From Pseudomonas viridiflava (GTDB taxonomy: Bacteria; Pseudomonadota; Gammaproteobacteria; Pseudomonadales; Pseudomonadaceae), in the NCBI RefSeq assembly GCF_900601905.1, contig NZ_UWFA01000500.1, positions 1 through 64,000 on the forward strand: DNA of 64,000 nucleotides, in the 5' to 3' direction. The notes beneath the pieces were generated by a model. It was given only the letters and a program-made list of their open reading frames with translations, had not been told where the DNA came from and made no database searches. The position numbers and the translations under genes were made by a program. Positions 54,852-62,587 of this stretch are shown one piece after another; position 1 is the first letter of the stretch; every line of letters starts with the position of its first letter.

Positions 54852-55556
54852 TCAGCTCGCTGGCGAAACGAAGACAATGCCGGTGCGCAGCGCGGCGCCA
54901 CGGATATGTTCATGCATGGCCTTTTGTGCGGGGCCCGAAGCGTGGCGGGCGAGGGCGCGCAGGATCTTGCGGTGCTCCTGCCAGGTTTCCATGGCCCGTG
55001 TAGGGCGGATGAAGGGCATTTTCTGGCTTTCCAGAAAGATATCCGCGCCCGCCGTAATGATCCCCAGCATGGCCTGATTGCCGCTGGCGACGAGGATGTG
55101 CCGGTGGAACTCGAAATCCAGTCGCGACGCCGCCTCGAAATCCTCGGCGCGCAGTTCCAGGCGCATGGCTTCGACATTGTCCTCCAGCACATCGCGCTCG
55201 TCGGCGGTCAGGGTCACGGCCGCCATGCCCGCCGCAAAACCCTCCAGCGCATAACGAAGCTGAAACGTGTCTGCTGGCGACACCTGTTTGTCGAAAGGCC
55301 AGGAAAAACCGGCGGTGCGCTGTTCTGGTTCAGAAATCGCCTGAACGAACACGCCTTTGCCCGGCTGCACACTGACCACGCCCAGCGCGCTCAGCGACGA
55401 CAGCGCCTCGCGCAGCGACGCCCTGCTCACGCCAAGCAAAACCGCCAGGTCCCGCTGCGAAGGCAGGCTGTCGCCGGGTTCATAGCCCTCCTCGACAATC
55501 AATTTACGGATTGCCCTCAGGGCTGATTCAGGTACTGCGAGCGGGCTATGAGGCAT
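54852..55556 (-). CDS. GntR-family regulator (FadR subfamily, FCD domain)
   Basis: A 234-residue regulator. The GntR winged helix spans about residues 10-80 (YEPGDSLPSQRDLAVLLGVSRASLREALSSLSALGVV), and a helical FCD domain carries metal-ligand-like residues (DFEFHRHIL, HRKILRALARH). It is divergent from an amino acid ABC importer, and a perfect GntR-type operator lies between them, so it is very likely the repressor of that importer. The start is ATG 55556; the ribosome site is weak. The ligand is unknown. Confidence 0.93.
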   Translation of the reverse strand: MPHSPLAVPESALRAIRKLIVEEGYEPGDSLPSQRDLAVLLGVSRASLREALSSLSALGVVSVQPGKGVFVQAISEPEQRTAGFSWPFDKQVSPADTFQLRYALEGFAAGMAAVTLTADERDVLEDNVEAMRLELRAEDFEAASRLDFEFHRHILVASGNQAMLGIITAGADIFLESQKMPFIRPTRAMETWQEHRKILRALARHASGPAQKAMHEHIRGAALRTGIVFVSPAS

Positions 55557-55682
55557 CACTGTTCAGGCCAGTCAGTCCAGTAAAAAACCCTTGTAAGCCC
55601 ATATTGCCGATACGGCAAGCGACGCCCAGGCCTGGGGCGACGTGGCTTTGCGGTGCGCCAAAGCAGGGCGCGTGAAGCATTG

Positions 55683-55697
55683 ACTGGTCAGACCAGT
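55683..55697. promoter_or_regulatory. GntR/FadR-type operator
   Basis: actggtcagaccagt is a perfect 7-1-7 palindrome containing TGGTCAGACCA, an exact match to the FadR-subfamily pattern TnGTnnnACnA. It sits between the divergent gntR and binding-protein genes. Confidence 0.75.
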
Positions 55698-55808
55698 AAG
55701 ACCAAAAAAACGCGCAAAGCCTTGGTTTTCGGTCGCAGTTTGATGGATGGCATGCGCTGTGCACTGACGAACACAGGCATACCTCTCGCCCCATCACGGA
55801 GTCTTCCC

Positions 55809-56594
55809 ATGACCAAGCGTTACAGCGCTCTGCTTACCGCCCTGTTTGCCAGCCTCATGCTGAGCCAGGCACCTGCCCATGCTGACGGGCTGGATGACGT
55901 CGTGAAACGTGGCACCCTGAAAGTCGCCGTCCCGCAGGACTTCCCGCCGTTTGGCTCGGTAGGCCCGGACATGAAGCCGCGTGGCCTGGACATCGACACC
56001 GCACAGCTGATAGCCGACCAATTGAAGGTCAAGCTCGAACTGACTCCGGTCAACAGCACCAACCGTATTCCGTACCTGACCACCGGCAAGGTGGACCTGG
56101 TGATTTCCAGCCTGGGCAAAAACCCGGATCGCGAGAAGGTCATCGACTTCTCCAAGGCCTACGCGCCGTTTTACCTGGCAGTGTTTGGCCCGCCTGACGC
56201 GGCAATCAGCAGCGTTGACGACCTCAAAGGCAAAACCATCAGCGTGACCCGTGGCGCCATCGAAGACATCGAGCTGACCGCCGTTGCCCCGAAAGAAGCA
56301 ACCATCAAGCGCTTTGAAGACAACAACTCGACCATCGCTGCGTACCTGGCCGGTCAGACCGACCTGATCGCCAGCGGCAACGTGGTCATGGTCGCCATCA
56401 GCGAGAAGAACCCAAAACGCATCCCTGCGTTGAAAGTGAAACTCAAGGATTCTCCGGTCTATGTCGGTGTGAACAAAGGCGAGGCGAGCTTGCTGGCCAA
56501 GGTCAACGAAATCATCGATGCGGGCAAGAAAGACGGCGCGCTGGAGAAGAACTCTCAGACCTGGCTTAAGCAGCCACTGCCAGCTGACCTCTGA
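55809..56594 (+). CDS. Amino acid ABC transporter periplasmic binding protein
   Basis: A 261-residue SBP_bac_3 family protein. It has a signal peptide (YSALLTALFASLMLSQAPAHA) and a mature start LDDVVKRGTLKVAVPQDFPPFG, with family motifs GLDIDTAQLIADQL and TTGKVDLVISSLGKNPDREKVIDFS. It binds a polar amino acid or related compound and hands it to the permeases encoded just downstream. The ATG at 55809 has ggag upstream. The ligand cannot be told from sequence. Confidence 0.93.
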   Translation: MTKRYSALLTALFASLMLSQAPAHADGLDDVVKRGTLKVAVPQDFPPFGSVGPDMKPRGLDIDTAQLIADQLKVKLELTPVNSTNRIPYLTTGKVDLVISSLGKNPDREKVIDFSKAYAPFYLAVFGPPDAAISSVDDLKGKTISVTRGAIEDIELTAVAPKEATIKRFEDNNSTIAAYLAGQTDLIASGNVVMVAISEKNPKRIPALKVKLKDSPVYVGVNKGEASLLAKVNEIIDAGKKDGALEKNSQTWLKQPLPADL

Positions 56595-56627
56595 TTGATC
56601 ATCGTTTTCTGATTTCGGGGCCCGCCA

Positions 56628-57293
56628 ATGGCTTACCATTTTGACTTTGCACCGGTTATACAGAATGCCGATCTGCTGCTGCGCGGCGCGCTGTTTACCC
56701 TGGAGCTGACCGCCATTGGCACGTTGCTCGGGGTCAGCCTGGGCATCGTCGGCGCGATTGTGCGGGCCTGGAAGATCCAGCCGTTCTCGGCAATCTTCGG
56801 CGTCTATGTCGAGCTGATCCGCAACACGCCGTTTCTCGTGCAACTGTTCTTCATCTTTTTCGGTTTGCCGTCCCTGGGCGTACAGATTTCCGAATGGCAG
56901 GCTGCGATCCTGGCCATGGTGATCAACCTCGGCGCGTATTCCACGGAAATTATCCGCGCCGGCATTCAAGCGATCCCAAAAGGCCAGCTTGAAGCGGCGG
57001 CTGCGTTGGCGATGACGCGCATGGAAGCGTTTCGCTATGTGATTCTGATCCCGGCGCTGGGCAAGGTCTGGCCCGCACTGAGCAGCCAGATCATCATCGT
57101 GATGCTCGGCTCGGCGGTGTGCTCGCAGATCGCCACAGAAGAGCTGAGCTTTTTCGCTAATTTCATTCAGTCCCGCAACTTCCGTGCGTTCGAGACCTAC
57201 ATCGTCACCACGCTGATCTACCTCTTTATGGCGTTGATGGTTCGTCAGTTGCTGGCCTGGATCGGACGTCGCTACATTTCGAGGAAAGGCTGA
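56628..57293 (+). CDS. Amino acid ABC transporter permease 1 (HisM/GlnP family)
   Basis: A 221-residue membrane protein with about five helices and the EAA motif IQAIPKGQLEAAAALAMTRMEAFRYVILIPAL. It forms the transport channel with the second permease. Its stop overlaps the next gene's start as TGATG. Confidence 0.93.
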   Translation: MAYHFDFAPVIQNADLLLRGALFTLELTAIGTLLGVSLGIVGAIVRAWKIQPFSAIFGVYVELIRNTPFLVQLFFIFFGLPSLGVQISEWQAAILAMVINLGAYSTEIIRAGIQAIPKGQLEAAAALAMTRMEAFRYVILIPALGKVWPALSSQIIIVMLGSAVCSQIATEELSFFANFIQSRNFRAFETYIVTTLIYLFMALMVRQLLAWIGRRYISRKG

Positions 57294-57940
57294 TGGATTT
57301 CACCCTCTGGGATGTGGTGCGCAACCTGCTCACCGGCTTGCAATGGACGTTGGCGCTGTCATTGGTGGCGTTCATTGGCGGCGGCGTGATCGGCTTGTTG
57401 GTGATGTGCATGCGCATCGCCAAACTCAATGCGCCCCGCGTGATTGCCAAGGTCTACATCGAACTGTTCCAGGGTACGCCGCTGTTGATGCAGCTGTTTC
57501 TGGTGTTCTTTGGTGTGGCCCTGATGGGTTTTGATATTTCACCCTGGGCCGCCGCGGCGCTGGCCTTGACCCTGTTTACCAGCGCTTATCTGGCCGAGAT
57601 CTGGCGTGGCTGCGTCGAGTCGATCGCCAATGGCCAGTGGGAAGCATCGGCCAGCCTGGCGCTGTCGCCGCTGGAGCAACTGCGCTACGTGATCCTGCCG
57701 CAAGCGCTGCGCATTGCCGTCGCGCCGACCGTTGGCTTCTCGGTGCAGGTGGTCAAAGGCACCGCAGTGACTTCCATCATTGGTTTTACCGAATTGACCA
57801 AAACCGGCGGCATGCTCGCCAATGCGACGTTCCAGCCCTTCATGGTGTATGGCTTCGTGGCGCTGGGTTACTTCATGCTCTGCTACCCCCTGTCGCTCAG
57901 TGCCCGCTACCTGGAAAGGAAACTGCATGCCTCTGCTTAG
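57293..57940 (+). CDS. Amino acid ABC transporter permease 2 (HisQ/GlnP family)
   Basis: A 215-residue membrane protein. It has the conserved segment IELFQGTPLLMQLFLVFFG and the EAA loop VESIANGQWEASASLALSPLEQLRYVILPQALR. It pairs with permease 1. It overlaps the ATPase gene at its 3' end by 14 bases. Confidence 0.93.
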   Translation: MDFTLWDVVRNLLTGLQWTLALSLVAFIGGGVIGLLVMCMRIAKLNAPRVIAKVYIELFQGTPLLMQLFLVFFGVALMGFDISPWAAAALALTLFTSAYLAEIWRGCVESIANGQWEASASLALSPLEQLRYVILPQALRIAVAPTVGFSVQVVKGTAVTSIIGFTELTKTGGMLANATFQPFMVYGFVALGYFMLCYPLSLSARYLERKLHASA

Positions 57941-58664
57941 AATTTCCGCGCTGCATAAATATTACGGCGACCATCACGTTCTCAAGGGCATTGACCTGAC
58001 TGTCGAAGAGGGCCAGGTCGTGGCGATCATCGGCCGCAGCGGTTCGGGCAAAAGCACTTTGCTGCGCACCTTGAACGGGCTGGAATCGATCAACGACGGC
58101 GTCATCGAAGTCGACGGCGAATACCTGGACGCTGCCCGCGCTGATCTGCGTTCGTTGCGGCAGAAAGTCGGCATGGTCTTTCAGCAATTCAACCTGTTCC
58201 CACACTTGAGCGTCGGTGAAAACGTGATGCTCGCGCCACAAGTCGTACAGAAAAAGTCGAAAGCCGAAGCGAAAAAGCTCGCGCAGCAGATGCTCGAGCG
58301 GGTCGGGCTTGGGGAGAAGTTCGATGCTTTTCCGGATCGGCTGTCCGGTGGTCAACAACAGCGTGTGGCGATAGCCCGTGCGCTGGCGATGTCGCCCAAG
58401 GTGCTGCTGTGCGATGAAATCACCTCGGCGCTGGACCCGGAACTGGTCAACGAAGTGCTCAGCGTGGTGCGCAGCCTGGCAGCAGATGGCATGACCTTGA
58501 TCATGGTCACCCACGAAATGCGCTTTGCCCGCGAAGTCGGCGACAAGCTGGTGTTCATGCACCAGGGCAAAGTACATGAAGTGGGCGACCCGAAAACCCT
58601 CTTCGCCAACCCGCGTACGCCAGAGCTGGCGAACTTCATCGGGTCGGTGGAGCAGGGGGCGTAA
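57927..58664 (+). CDS. Amino acid ABC transporter ATP-binding protein
   Basis: A 245-residue ATPase of the GlnQ/HisP family. It has Walker A GRSGSGKST, the Q-loop FQQFNLFPHLSV, the signature LSGGQQQR, Walker B VLLCDEITSALDPE and the switch VTHE. The Walker B segment has ITSALD in place of the usual PTSALD, a mild variant. The ATG at 57927 overlaps permease 2. It completes a full four-gene importer. Confidence 0.94.
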   Translation: MPLLRISALHKYYGDHHVLKGIDLTVEEGQVVAIIGRSGSGKSTLLRTLNGLESINDGVIEVDGEYLDAARADLRSLRQKVGMVFQQFNLFPHLSVGENVMLAPQVVQKKSKAEAKKLAQQMLERVGLGEKFDAFPDRLSGGQQQRVAIARALAMSPKVLLCDEITSALDPELVNEVLSVVRSLAADGMTLIMVTHEMRFAREVGDKLVFMHQGKVHEVGDPKTLFANPRTPELANFIGSVEQGA

Positions 58665-58690
58665 AGCCCGATCCCGCGCAGGGTTTCGCT

Positions 58691-58782
58691 CGTTGGAGCG
58701 AGGCTTGCCCGCGAATCAGTCACTGCGGTCTGGCAGGCCCTCCGCGTTTTTCGTTCTTCGCGGGCAAGCCCGGCTCCAACAG
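58691..58782. repeat. Inverted REP pair, gaggcttgcccgcgaa family
   Basis: cgttggagcgaggcttgcccgcgaatcag and ttcttcgcgggcaagcccggctccaaca are inverted around about 38 bases, after the ABC operon. Confidence 0.88.
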
Positions 58783-58796
58783 AGACCGAGTTTCAA

Positions 58797-58888
58797 TGTG
58801 GGAGCGGTGCTTGCCCGCGATGAACGATGGCTCGGTTCAACAGATAAACCGAGGTGTCCTTATCGCGGGCAAGCCTCGCTCCCACAGG
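58797..58888. repeat. Inverted REP pair, cttgcccgcgata family
   Basis: tgtgggagcggtgcttgcccgcgatgaac and ccttatcgcgggcaagcctcgctcccacagg form a second pair 15 bases after the previous one. Two families therefore lie side by side between the convergent genes. Confidence 0.88.
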
Positions 58889-58911
58889 TTCAGCTTTTTC
58901 CCAACCATCGC

Positions 58912-60279
58912 TTACAACCGCAACAACGTCTTCCACGCCCGGCTCTGGAACACGACGATGGTCTGCTGCACGCGTGCATCCAGCACTTCATCGCTGATCG
59001 GCATTTCAGCCAGTTGCACCAGCTTGTTCAGCTCGCCATACAGACGATCCAGCTCCGGCAGGTCCAGTGCGCCACGGGCGTGGTGCAGCCAAGCCTGAAT
59101 GCGCTCGATACGCGGCAATTGCTCAGCCAGGTCTTCCGGCTGCTGCTGATAACGACCCAGCTGCAAGGCGGTGGCTTCGTCAGCCAGCAAACGCGGCAAC
59201 CAGCTGTCCAGCTGCGCAGCGCCCTGGCGATTGCCACGGTTGTTGCGCTCCACGGTCCAGCTGCGTGCCAGCAACCAGCGCGAGGTGTTCAGCGAGAACA
59301 GTCCCCAGCGTGGGTCCTGCAGCTCTTCAATAAATTGCTCGTGCGCCGCGCCGCGCACATCGTCGTCTTCACGGCCGGCCTGAACCAACGGGCGCCAGTC
59401 TTCCAGCAACGCATCCAGCGACGAACGCAGTTCACTGCTGGTGCTACGCGGTGCAGCTTGGCCCAGGCTACCGGTCAGCGCACGCAGCTCAACCAGCAGC
59501 GCAACCCAATCCTGCAGCAGACGCCAGTGACCATTGAAACGGTATTGCTCAGCCAGACGCTGACTGCTGCCCAACAAATGCAACGCCAACGCAGCGTAAG
59601 CGTCGTCCAGCGGCATTTCCGGCTGGAACTGCGGCGCAGGCAGGCTCAATGAATAGCTGTTGGCATCAAACAGACGATAACCGCGCTCGGCCTTGCTGAT
59701 ATCGCACGGCATCAGCGGCAAAGTCGCGGCCAGTTCGGCAGCCAGTTCCAGCAGCGCAGCAGGGTCGCCTTCGCGCAGCTCCAGCTCCAGCTCGCAGATT
59801 TCTTCCTTCTGCTTGCCAGCCACTACATGGCCTAAGTCCAAAGCGGCTTCGATCACCACCTTGGTCTTGCCACGGCCCCAGGCAATTTCAGCGCGTTCAC
59901 GCACGAAATCAGTGGTGAACAGCGGTTTGATGGTCTTCTTGTCCAGCTCGGCCAACTGCTCAGGCCAGCATTCGCCGTCGAGCTTTTTCAGGTCCAGCTT
60001 GGCCTTGGGCAGATCCCAGTTGTACTCGTTGCGCTCGGAAAAACCGGCGACGCTCTGGCCGCGAGTCTTCATGGTCTGAATAATCTTGTCGCCATCACGG
60101 CGCAGACGCAGGGCAACCTTGGCATTGGCCAGGTCACGTTCCGGGGTATCAAAGTATTGGTTCGAAAGCTCTACGCGTTCCCAGCCACTTTTGTTGCGCT
60201 TCTTGAGTAGCGGGTGTTCGCGCAGTGCAGCGAGGGTTTCGCGGCTGACGCGGAGTTTGATTTCTGTTTCTTTCTGCAT
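58912..60279 (-). CDS. Inorganic triphosphatase, CYTH-CHAD protein (YgiF-like)
   Basis: A 455-residue protein. The N-terminal CYTH domain (about 1-200) has the ExExK motif (ETEIKL) plus VALRLRRDGD and other basic and acidic residues of the triphosphate tunnel. A C-terminal CHAD domain is rich in His/Arg helices (HGHWRLLQDWVALLVELRALTG-like, WLHHARGALDLPELDRLY). CYTH enzymes hydrolyse triphosphates; CHAD domains bind polyphosphate, which fits the presence of ppk and ppx in the same window. I used the ATG at 60279, where the conserved motif begins. Confidence 0.92.
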   Translation of the reverse strand: MQKETEIKLRVSRETLAALREHPLLKKRNKSGWERVELSNQYFDTPERDLANAKVALRLRRDGDKIIQTMKTRGQSVAGFSERNEYNWDLPKAKLDLKKLDGECWPEQLAELDKKTIKPLFTTDFVRERAEIAWGRGKTKVVIEAALDLGHVVAGKQKEEICELELELREGDPAALLELAAELAATLPLMPCDISKAERGYRLFDANSYSLSLPAPQFQPEMPLDDAYAALALHLLGSSQRLAEQYRFNGHWRLLQDWVALLVELRALTGSLGQAAPRSTSSELRSSLDALLEDWRPLVQAGREDDDVRGAAHEQFIEELQDPRWGLFSLNTSRWLLARSWTVERNNRGNRQGAAQLDSWLPRLLADEATALQLGRYQQQPEDLAEQLPRIERIQAWLHHARGALDLPELDRLYGELNKLVQLAEMPISDEVLDARVQQTIVVFQSRAWKTLLRL

Positions 60280-60415
60280 GGCCGGGAATCCAGACGCTTG
60301 TACTGATAACGGGTGCAGCCAGTTGTTACGAGGCCGCCAAGGCCATGCAGTGTACAGGACATGACCCGCAAACAGGCCGTCGCACTGCATGAAGCCTTTA
60401 TATACCCGCCGCAGC

Positions 60416-60688
60416 TCAGCTCAAGGCGGCGCTGCCCGACAATGCATCGTCAACAATCGCCCGAGCCATATCGCTCAAATAGTGAACAGCCCAGACCGTC
60501 TGTTGACTCCCGTCACCCAAGGCTGAGTCCAGGCTTAGTTCGTTGATACAGGCCAGAAGATGGGAGGCATGTTCAAGGGCGGATTCGATTGGGATGCCAG
60601 GGTTTATGCGGAATAGGGGTTGGTGGGTTCGGGAGCAGGTGATGGCGCCGCGGGTTGTGCCGGGGAGTAATTCATTGGAAATAGTCAT
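60416..60688 (-). CDS. DUF3077 family protein
   Basis: A 90-residue protein with the DUF3077 pattern: THQPLFRINPGIPIESALEHASHLLACINELSLD, then WAVHYLSDMARAIVDDAL. This short family is common and multicopy in Pseudomonas. The function is not known. The ATG at 60688 has agga upstream. A hairpin-rich region upstream suggests a structured leader. Confidence 0.88.
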   Translation of the reverse strand: MTISNELLPGTTRGAITCSRTHQPLFRINPGIPIESALEHASHLLACINELSLDSALGDGSQQTVWAVHYLSDMARAIVDDALSGSAALS

Positions 60689-61000
60689 CGATGGAGTTCC
60701 TATATCTTGATGAAACGTCAGACCTGCCGCCAAGCAGGTAAAGGTGACGGATTGCACAAGGTTGGCGGACCGGAGACATAGGAACCGGCACTCCCGAAGG
60801 AGTCCCTGCGCAACCCGCCATAACGCGGAGTTGCTAGAGCAAAAAAAGCGCCTGCAATATTAAATCGGGGCGCTGTTTTCGCCTACATCTGTCGGACCGC
60901 CAAGCCCGATCGCTGCGGTTGCAGCGACGGGGCGAACTCTAAAGTTGTCGAGCGCAAGCGGCTAGAAGGTGACGTGGACTGAGGTTGTAGGAAAGCACCA
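60689..61000 (-). other. Hairpin-rich leader region of the DUF3077 gene
   Basis: No protein gene is supported here. On the minus strand three hairpins are visible: tcgctgc-aacc-gcagcga (60908-60928, flanked by cccg/cggg), a GC stem followed by seven T residues (60841-60878), and actcc-ttcg-ggagt (about 60791-60804). The middle one looks like a terminator ahead of the gene, so a regulated leader or a separate small RNA is possible. Confidence 0.45.
60841..60878 (-). terminator. Candidate intrinsic terminator upstream of the DUF3077 gene
   Basis: On the minus strand agcgccccg and ggcgct pair around an AT-rich loop, followed by ttttttt. Its place before a gene on the same strand suggests attenuation or the end of a small RNA. 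Confidence 0.6.
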
Positions 61001-61017
61001 CAGACAACCACCGACCC

Positions 61018-61106
61018 CGGTAGGAGCGCGCTTGCCCGCGATAAAGGCACCGTGGTGAATCTTGTACACCGCATCAACGTTCATCGCGGGCAAGCGCGCT
61101 CCTACA
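61018..61106. repeat. Inverted REP pair, cgcgcttgcccgcgata family
   Basis: cggtaggagcgcgcttgcccgcgataaa and ttcatcgcgggcaagcgcgctcctaca are near-perfect inverted arms around about 38 bases. Confidence 0.88.
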
Positions 61107-61129
61107 TACATGCCTATCCCGCTGGCGCG

Positions 61130-61226
61130 AGCGGGCGGCGTTCCGACTTGCCCGCGAATCAGGCGCCTTGGTCAGGCAGGTTTACCGCGCTATTGTTCTT
61201 CGCGGGCAAGCCTCGCTCCAACGGAG
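61130..61226. repeat. REP pair with variant left arm
   Basis: The left arm reads gggcggcgttccgacttgcccgcgaat instead of the usual ggagcgaggcttgcc; the right arm is gttcttcgcgggcaagcctcgctccaacgg. The variant left arm matches, in reverse, the right arm of the pair at 21765. Confidence 0.8.
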
Positions 61227-61239
61227 CCCGTATTTTTCC

Positions 61240-61280
61240 AGTGGGAGCGGATCCTGCCCGCGATACAGGCGCTGCAGTGA
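61240..61280. repeat. Single REP half
   Basis: agtgggagcggatcctgcccgcgatacaggcgctgcag has the REP core without an inverted partner. It is probably a decayed element beside the immunity gene. Confidence 0.6.
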
Positions 61281-61325
61281 GTGAGTCTTTAGGCAGATTC
61301 CGAAAACCAGCCTAGTGGCAATCAT

Positions 61326-61844
61326 TTAAACGTAAAGCCCAATGCAGTAGTCCAGATCATCTCTCAAGGGGTGGCCTAGAACTCCCATAACGGCTGCGAC
61401 TTCAGTCGGCGATAGATCATGCTCGCCGGCAGGTACGTCCGTCAGCGCTTCCCAGCCCAATACTGAAAGCACCTTAAGTTCCAACTCCTGCGGCACTCTT
61501 GCTTCGTATTGCAGGGACTCGTCCGGGTTCGGTTCAGCGTAAAAACCTTGAATCGATAGGAATACGACATCTGATTTATCCTTCGTCTTCTCGGCCACTT
61601 CCTCGTCGCTAAGTCGCGTGCCAATGTACAAATCCAGATCAGTCGGAATCGCTTCATTGATCACTGCCGAAATTTGCCGAGCCTTGGACTTCGTCAAACG
61701 AGTACCTGCATAGCTGTTGTTCAGTTGTTCCCAGCCCATCAAATTCATAACTGCCTGTTCAACTTCAGGCTTCACATGAATCTTGAGTTTGATCGAGTCG
61801 TCTTCACTGGCGTCAGCCAAAAATCCTGTAATTGCTATAAGCAT
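61326..61844 (-). CDS. Tandem (two-domain) pyocin S6-type immunity protein
   Basis: A 172-residue protein made of two copies of one domain. Copy 1 (1-75) reads MLIAITGFLADASEDDSIKL and later MNLMGWEQL and AIPTDLDLYIG. Copy 2 (about 92-172) reads VFLSIQGFYAEPNPDESLQY and later LSVLGWEAL and PLRDDLDYCIG. Both resemble the N-terminal half of the next gene upstream and the 77-residue immunity protein of the bacteriocin. It probably neutralises one or two related nucleases. It starts 7 bases after the previous stop. Its AT content is higher than the core genes, which suggests transfer. Confidence 0.82.
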   Translation of the reverse strand: MLIAITGFLADASEDDSIKLKIHVKPEVEQAVMNLMGWEQLNNSYAGTRLTKSKARQISAVINEAIPTDLDLYIGTRLSDEEVAEKTKDKSDVVFLSIQGFYAEPNPDESLQYEARVPQELELKVLSVLGWEALTDVPAGEHDLSPTEVAAVMGVLGHPLRDDLDYCIGLYV

Positions 61845-61851
61845 AAATTCC

Positions 61852-62268
61852 CTATACCTCTACTGCACGATCGCATATGGCTGGCTTGATCTGGTCACCG
61901 TTATCAGCGTCAAAACCACCTAGGTGTGTGCCCTCTTTATCGTATATATCGACGAATCCGTACTCGTAGTCCCATTCGAATATGCGGCCCTCGCTATCTT
62001 TCCAGCGCGCTCGTGTTGGTTCTTCAATATCCTCAGCAATGCCGATAACCAACCTCAAGTCAGTCGGTAGCGGTTGCCCAATAATTGACGACAGCTCTGT
62101 CACTTGCTCAGTCGTGAGCGGCTGTTCATTTTCTATCATCGCGTCAAGGTTTTTCTGGCCTAGAAGCCGCAGGACTTGCTCGTTAAATGAGCTGTCTATC
62201 TCCAGCTGGAGTTTCAGAGAATCGTCCTCAGAATTTTCCAGTGAAAATCCAAATATATAAATGTACAT
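61852..62268 (-). CDS. Fusion of an immunity domain to a degenerate colicin E3-type nuclease domain
   Basis: A 138-residue protein. Residues 1-80 are an immunity domain (MYIYIFGFSLENSEDDSLKL, then PLPTDLRLVIG). Residues 86-138 are a colicin E3-type rRNase domain (RARWKDSEGRIFEWDYEYG, then THLGGFD). Aligned with E3 (Asp510, His513, Glu517, Arg545), Asp100 and Arg134 remain, but the His is Tyr103 and the Glu is Asp107. The nuclease is therefore probably inactive. There is no translocation domain. The ATG at 62268 has gagg 7 bases upstream. It could be a recombination product or a decoy that binds incoming immunity or toxin partners. Confidence 0.82.
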   Translation of the reverse strand: MYIYIFGFSLENSEDDSLKLQLEIDSSFNEQVLRLLGQKNLDAMIENEQPLTTEQVTELSSIIGQPLPTDLRLVIGIAEDIEEPTRARWKDSEGRIFEWDYEYGFVDIYDKEGTHLGGFDADNGDQIKPAICDRAVEV

Positions 62269-62353
62269 AAGGCTTCCTCTTATATTTTTGGTGTTTTTGC
62301 GCATGTCTGCTCAAGACCCAATCGCCATACATCCTCCTATAAATTCACGCCGG

Positions 62354-62587
62354 TCAATCGGCATTGCAGGTAAGCTGAAAAATATGTTTTTTGTCGTAAA
62401 ACGGGCTGCCGACCAGTTGCTCAATAGCTGCTGCTTGCTCGGCGCTCATGTTGTAGCCTTCATCGCCGCGCTGAGGCTCTGACCAGCCCATGATATGAGC
62501 AAGCTCCGAATCGAACCCCTCGGGTACGATAATTTCAAACGCCAAAAACTTTGATCCATTGTCGAAAGCTTCAATGATGTATTTCAT
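62354..62587 (-). CDS. Cognate immunity protein of the E3-type bacteriocin
   Basis: A 77-residue acidic protein (MKYIIEAFDNGSKFLAFE, IVPEGFDSELAHIMGW, MSAEQAAAIEQLVG). It shares the strand-helix layout of the domains in the two downstream genes. Its ATG overlaps the toxin stop (ATGA), the arrangement expected for a toxin and its immunity. It would bind and block the rRNase domain. It resembles pyocin S6-type rather than cloacin/E3 immunity proteins. Confidence 0.85.
   Translation of the reverse strand: MKYIIEAFDNGSKFLAFEIIVPEGFDSELAHIMGWSEPQRGDEGYNMSAEQAAAIEQLVGSPFYDKKHIFQLTCNAD

Noticed and set aside
54852..58664. Genomic island with integrase and attachment sites around the GntR-ABC cassette
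   Set aside because: No integrase, tRNA gene or direct repeats flank the cassette.
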